Below are positions 61,139 through 64,000 of a stretch of 64,000 nt of DNA, piece by piece. The notes under the pieces are model-generated. The model was not told the DNA's origin, ran no database searches, and saw nothing but the letters and a program-made list of their open reading frames with translations. Origin of the DNA: MAG-120802 sp049430265. GTDB lineage: Bacteria; Actinomycetota; Actinomycetes; Nanopelagicales; Nanopelagicaceae. Each line of letters begins with the position of its first letter. Position 1 is the first letter of the stretch. Position numbers and translations under genes: made by a program. The stretch covers positions 180,679-244,678 of the forward strand of contig JBMTBW010000001.1 of assembly GCA_049430265.1 (NCBI GenBank), written 5' to 3'.

Positions 61139-61664
61139 ACGTGGAACTCTCTCCTCTAATGCAAGGAGAGCGCTTGTAGTCAACTTTGTTAACCAAGGCC
61201 TTGTTCATTCGCAAGGTGATTTAGTAGAGCTTTTGGCTGAAGAAGGTATTGAAGTAACGCAGGCAACTGCAAGTCGAGACCTCGATGATGTTGGAGCGGT
61301 TAGAGGAAAAGATGCCTCTGGAGTAATGCGCTATCAATTTCTCGATTCAAGCGTGGAGCCATTGGCTAGAATGGCCCGAGTCTCTGATCAACTTCTCTTG
61401 AGTATCACCGCTAGTGGAAATATCGTGGTCATAAAGACTCCACCAGGGGGAGCGCAACTACTAGCAAGCGCCCTTGATCGCGCTTCTGAGAGCTCAGAGC
61501 TTTCAAGTGCAATAGGAACTATTGCAGGAGATGACACAGTTTTAGTTATTTCACGAAACGCAAGCGGAGGAAAGCTTCTCGCTGCCGAGCTTCGTGATTA
61601 CATTACCACTGAGTTTTCAAGTAACGCTCGGAAAACGAGCAAGTCAAAGAAAGCGAGAAGGTAA
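61131..61664 (+). CDS. argR: Arginine repressor ArgR
   Basis: The N-terminal winged helix (ARRALVVNFVNQGLVHSQGD, then QATASRDLDDVGAVRGK) binds ARG boxes, and the C-terminal domain (SITASGNIVVIKTPPGGAQL, then GTIAGDDTVLVIS) forms hexamers and binds arginine. GTG 61131 gives 177 residues and begins MAKRGTLSSNARR; the open frame to 61092 would overlap argD by 47 nt and is unlikely. Its place within the operon it controls gives autoregulation. argF, which lies between argD and argR in Mycobacterium, is absent here. Confidence 0.94.
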   Translation: MAKRGTLSSNARRALVVNFVNQGLVHSQGDLVELLAEEGIEVTQATASRDLDDVGAVRGKDASGVMRYQFLDSSVEPLARMARVSDQLLLSITASGNIVVIKTPPGGAQLLASALDRASESSELSSAIGTIAGDDTVLVISRNASGGKLLAAELRDYITTEFSSNARKTSKSKKARR

Positions 61665-63091
61665 TGGCGCTTTGGGGCGGCAGGTTCTCAAAAGAGGCTG
61701 GAGAGGCGATGTTTGCACTCTCAAGGAGTGTGCACTTTGATTGGCGCCTTGCTTCCTATGACTTAAGAAGTTCTCTAGCTCACCTTAATTCTTTAGAGGC
61801 AAGTTCGATAATTGATAAAGCACTTGCGGGAAAAATTCGAAATGCAATCAAAGAGCTGCAAAGTGAAGTAGCAAGTGGCAAATTTGCTCCGATTGCTAGC
61901 GACGAAGATGTCCATTCAGCACTTGAGCGAGGACTTATAGAAAAACTTGGCGCAGAAGGTGGAGCAATAAGAGCTGGTCGATCACGAAATGATCAAGTGG
62001 CTACCGATTTTCGTCTCTACTTAATTGATCACATGATTGAAATTGCGCTAGAGACTCTAAAACTTAGTAGCGCTATCACCGATCTTGCAGGCGAATATGC
62101 AGGCGATGTCGCACCTGGCTTTACCCATCTTCAACATGCTCAACCAGTTTCATTTGGTCATGAATTAGCTAAACATGCTCACAGTCTAAGTAGGGATGTT
62201 TCAAGAATCTCAGATTGGCTGACCAGGAGTAATCTCTCACCCCTTGGCGCAGGCGCGCTAGCCGGATCATCACTTCCACTAAATCCCGAATCAAGTGCCA
62301 AAGAGCTTGGATTTAGGGGAGCAATAGCAAATAGCATTGATGCAGTTAGCGATAGAGATTTTGTCGCAGAGGCTCTCTTTGTAATTTCGTTAATCGGTAT
62401 ACATCTTTCAAGAATCGGTGAGGAGTGGAGCCTTTATGCAAGTAGTGAATTTGCTTGGGTTGAGTTAGATGATGCTTATGCAACAGGCTCTTCCATTATG
62501 CCGCAGAAGAAAAACCCAGATGCAGCAGAACTTGCAAGAGGAAAAGCTGGGCGATTTATTGGATCACTAACTGGATTATTAAGCGTTCTAAAGGGTTTGC
62601 CCTTTGCTTATAACCGTGACTTGCAAGAGGATAAAGAGCTGACATTTGATGCAGTAGAAAATCTCCTGCTATTGCTTCCCGCAATTACTGGGATGGTCGC
62701 AACCAGTAAATTTGATAGAGAGAAGATGAGGGCAGCAGCGCCCCTTGGTTTTTCTCTTGCTACTGAGATTGCCGACTTTCTTGTCCTTAAAGGGGTGGCT
62801 TTTCCTATCGCCCACGATGCCGCAGGTAAAGCGGTTAGAAGATGTGAAGAGCTTTCAATTGAACTTGATCAATTAAGTGATTTAGATCTTAAGAGTATTC
62901 ATCCACTCTTAAGTGGTGAGGTTCGAAGCCGTCTTAATCTTGATGCAGCCTTGGCTGCTAGAGCTAGTGCAAGTGGAACTGCCCCTGAGAGCGTTAAGAA
63001 ACAGATTTCTAATTTAAGAGTGAAAATTTCTGCTGACGCTAGCGAATTTGCCGGCGAGCGGAAGAGATTTTCAGGCATGATGGACCAATGA
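61664..63091 (+). CDS. argH: Argininosuccinate lyase
   Basis: ArgH splits argininosuccinate into arginine and fumarate. It opens LWGGRFSKEAGEAM, has the catalytic loop signature GSSIMPQKKNPD (275-286), and RSRNDQVATDFRLY and TPGYTHLQ-like APGFTHLQHAQPVSFGHE. The 475 residues are normal. ATG 61664 overlaps the argR stop by one base. argG, which normally sits just before argH in related genera, is not present, so argininosuccinate synthase must be encoded elsewhere. Confidence 0.97.
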   Translation: MALWGGRFSKEAGEAMFALSRSVHFDWRLASYDLRSSLAHLNSLEASSIIDKALAGKIRNAIKELQSEVASGKFAPIASDEDVHSALERGLIEKLGAEGGAIRAGRSRNDQVATDFRLYLIDHMIEIALETLKLSSAITDLAGEYAGDVAPGFTHLQHAQPVSFGHELAKHAHSLSRDVSRISDWLTRSNLSPLGAGALAGSSLPLNPESSAKELGFRGAIANSIDAVSDRDFVAEALFVISLIGIHLSRIGEEWSLYASSEFAWVELDDAYATGSSIMPQKKNPDAAELARGKAGRFIGSLTGLLSVLKGLPFAYNRDLQEDKELTFDAVENLLLLLPAITGMVATSKFDREKMRAAAPLGFSLATEIADFLVLKGVAFPIAHDAAGKAVRRCEELSIELDQLSDLDLKSIHPLLSGEVRSRLNLDAALAARASASGTAPESVKKQISNLRVKISADASEFAGERKRFSGMMDQ

Positions 63092-64000
63092 GCAAAGCGC
63101 TACTTGATGATTTAACTTGGCGCGGCTCTATCGCCCAGAGCACAGATAGAGCTGAGTTAGAGAAGTATCTATCTAACCCTGGGGCAAGTCTTTATCTTGG
63201 ATTTGATCCAACTGCTCCAAGTCTTCACATTGGAAATTTAGTTGCTCTAACCCTGCTTCGCCGATTTCAATTAGCAGGCTATAAACCGATAGCACTTGTT
63301 GGGGGAGCCACAGGTTTAGTAGGAGATCCAAGTGGGCGAAGCGCTGAGCGAAGCCTAAATGAAGCTGATTTAGTTGCTGATTGGGTTGAGCGAATCAGAA
63401 AGCAATTAGAGGGCTTTCTTGATTTCACAGGTAAGAACGCGGCGATTATGGCAAATAACCTTGATTGGACAGCGCCTGTTTCAGCAATTGAATTCTTAAG
63501 AGATATTGGAAAGCACTTTAGCGTCAATCAGATGTTGGCTAAGGATTCAGTGGCCTCTCGCCTTGAATCAGGCGGCATTTCCTATACTGAATTTTCTTAT
63601 CAAGTGATGCAAGCCTTTGATTATCTGGAACTCTTCAGAAGATATAACTGCGCGCTACAAATCGGTGGTAGCGATCAATGGGGAAATATAGTTGCAGGTG
63701 TTGATTTAATACGTCGAGTTGAGGCAAAGAGCGCACACGCCCTCACTATTCCACTGCTTGCAAAAGCTGATGGAACAAAGTTTGGCAAAACTGCAGAGGG
63801 AGCAATCTGGCTAGATCCAACTATGACCTCGGCTTATGCGCTCTTTCAATTTTTCTTAAATTCAGATGATAGAGATGTGGAACAATTGTTAAAGACTTTT
63901 TCATTTAAGTCCCGCGCGGAGCTAGAGGCGCTCTTTGAATCACTTAAAACAAATCCTGGGGCAAGAGAGGCCCATCGAGAACTTGCCAGAGAGGTAACAA
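63088..64000 (+). CDS. tyrS: Tyrosyl-tRNA synthetase, N-terminal part (runs off the window)
   Basis: The first 304 codons are present and the frame is open to the last base. This is a class I synthetase. The HIGH-type motif is HIGN in GFDPTAPSLHIGNL, GGATGLVGDPSGRS is the activation loop, the tyrosine-binding YTEFSYQVMQAFD and GGSDQWGNIVAG are intact, and the KMSKS loop reads KFGKT (in DGTKFGKTAEG), the usual TyrRS variant. ATG 63088 overlaps the argH stop by 4 nt. The S4-like C-terminal domain lies outside the window. Confidence 0.95.
   Translation, partial: MSKALLDDLTWRGSIAQSTDRAELEKYLSNPGASLYLGFDPTAPSLHIGNLVALTLLRRFQLAGYKPIALVGGATGLVGDPSGRSAERSLNEADLVADWVERIRKQLEGFLDFTGKNAAIMANNLDWTAPVSAIEFLRDIGKHFSVNQMLAKDSVASRLESGGISYTEFSYQVMQAFDYLELFRRYNCALQIGGSDQWGNIVAGVDLIRRVEAKSAHALTIPLLAKADGTKFGKTAEGAIWLDPTMTSAYALFQFFLNSDDRDVEQLLKTFSFKSRAELEALFESLKTNPGAREAHRELAREVT

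Noticed and set aside
1..64000. Mobile elements, prophage, toxin-antitoxin or defence islands
   Set aside because: No transposase, integrase, terminal repeats, restriction or toxin-like genes were found; gene content is core from end to end, so no hidden accessory system is claimed.

Overview
The window is about 64 kb of compact bacterial chromosome and reads as a low-GC, genome-streamlined actinobacterium, most like the freshwater Nanopelagicales (acI; Candidatus Planktophila / Nanopelagicus). The actinobacterial markers are RbpA, WhiA beside RapZ and YvcK, an ANTAR regulator of the PdtaR type, a four-domain ribosomal protein S1, a DUF3099 membrane protein, SufR-led suf genes and an argCJBDR cluster. 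AT-rich codon use, stop/start overlaps of 1-11 nt at most junctions, very short spacers and convergent genes that overlap at their 3' ends all suggest streamlining. As I remember it, the gene order follows the core of Streptomyces and Mycobacterium chromosomes with pieces removed. This is inference; no searches were run.

Layout. 1-2219: end of trpC, then trpB and trpA. 2284-4560: membrane-anchored DsbA-like protein, lgt and a VIT-family transporter. 4684-10651: glutamate synthase gltB-gltD. 10699-12830: pyruvate kinase, an odd short tRNA with anticodon CAA, and an ANTAR response regulator that starts 1 nt after the tRNA. 12969-17665: a complete livJHMGF-type amino-acid importer. 17666-29694: thioesterase, polA, rpsA, coaE and uvrB-uvrA-uvrC. 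29716-36350: rapZ-yvcK-whiA, then gap-pgk-tpiA, secG and rbpA. 36347-41935 (minus strand): ctaA-tkt-tal-pgi, transcribed leftward. 42006-48313: sufR-sufB-sufD-Rieske-sufC-sufS-sufU-sufT. 48354-51233: ABC exporter, then SURF1 and DUF3099 on the minus strand. 51448-56965: infC-rpmI-rplT, an rRNA methyltransferase and pheS-pheT. 57020-64000: argCJBD-argR-argH and the first 304 codons of tyrS.

Function. Almost everything is core metabolism and information processing: tryptophan and arginine synthesis, nitrogen assimilation, lower glycolysis and the non-oxidative pentose phosphate pathway, Fe-S cluster assembly, heme A and cytochrome-oxidase maturation, excision repair and translation. I saw no insertion sequences, prophage, CRISPR array, rRNA operon or foreign-looking gene block. 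No stretch longer than 300 bases lacks a gene; the longest gap is the leader of infC (about 215 nt).

The unusual content is regulatory. Many transcription units have a -10 hexamer of the form TANNNT exactly 6 nt before the start codon, which implies leaderless mRNAs. A CAAC-N6-GTTG palindrome sits on the start codon of sufR. Two ARG boxes cover the -35 of the arg operon. infC appears to start at ATC behind a structured leader. The PdtaR-like gene appears to get its mRNA 5' end from tRNA 3' processing. Start codons were chosen by eye and can be wrong by a few codons where noted.
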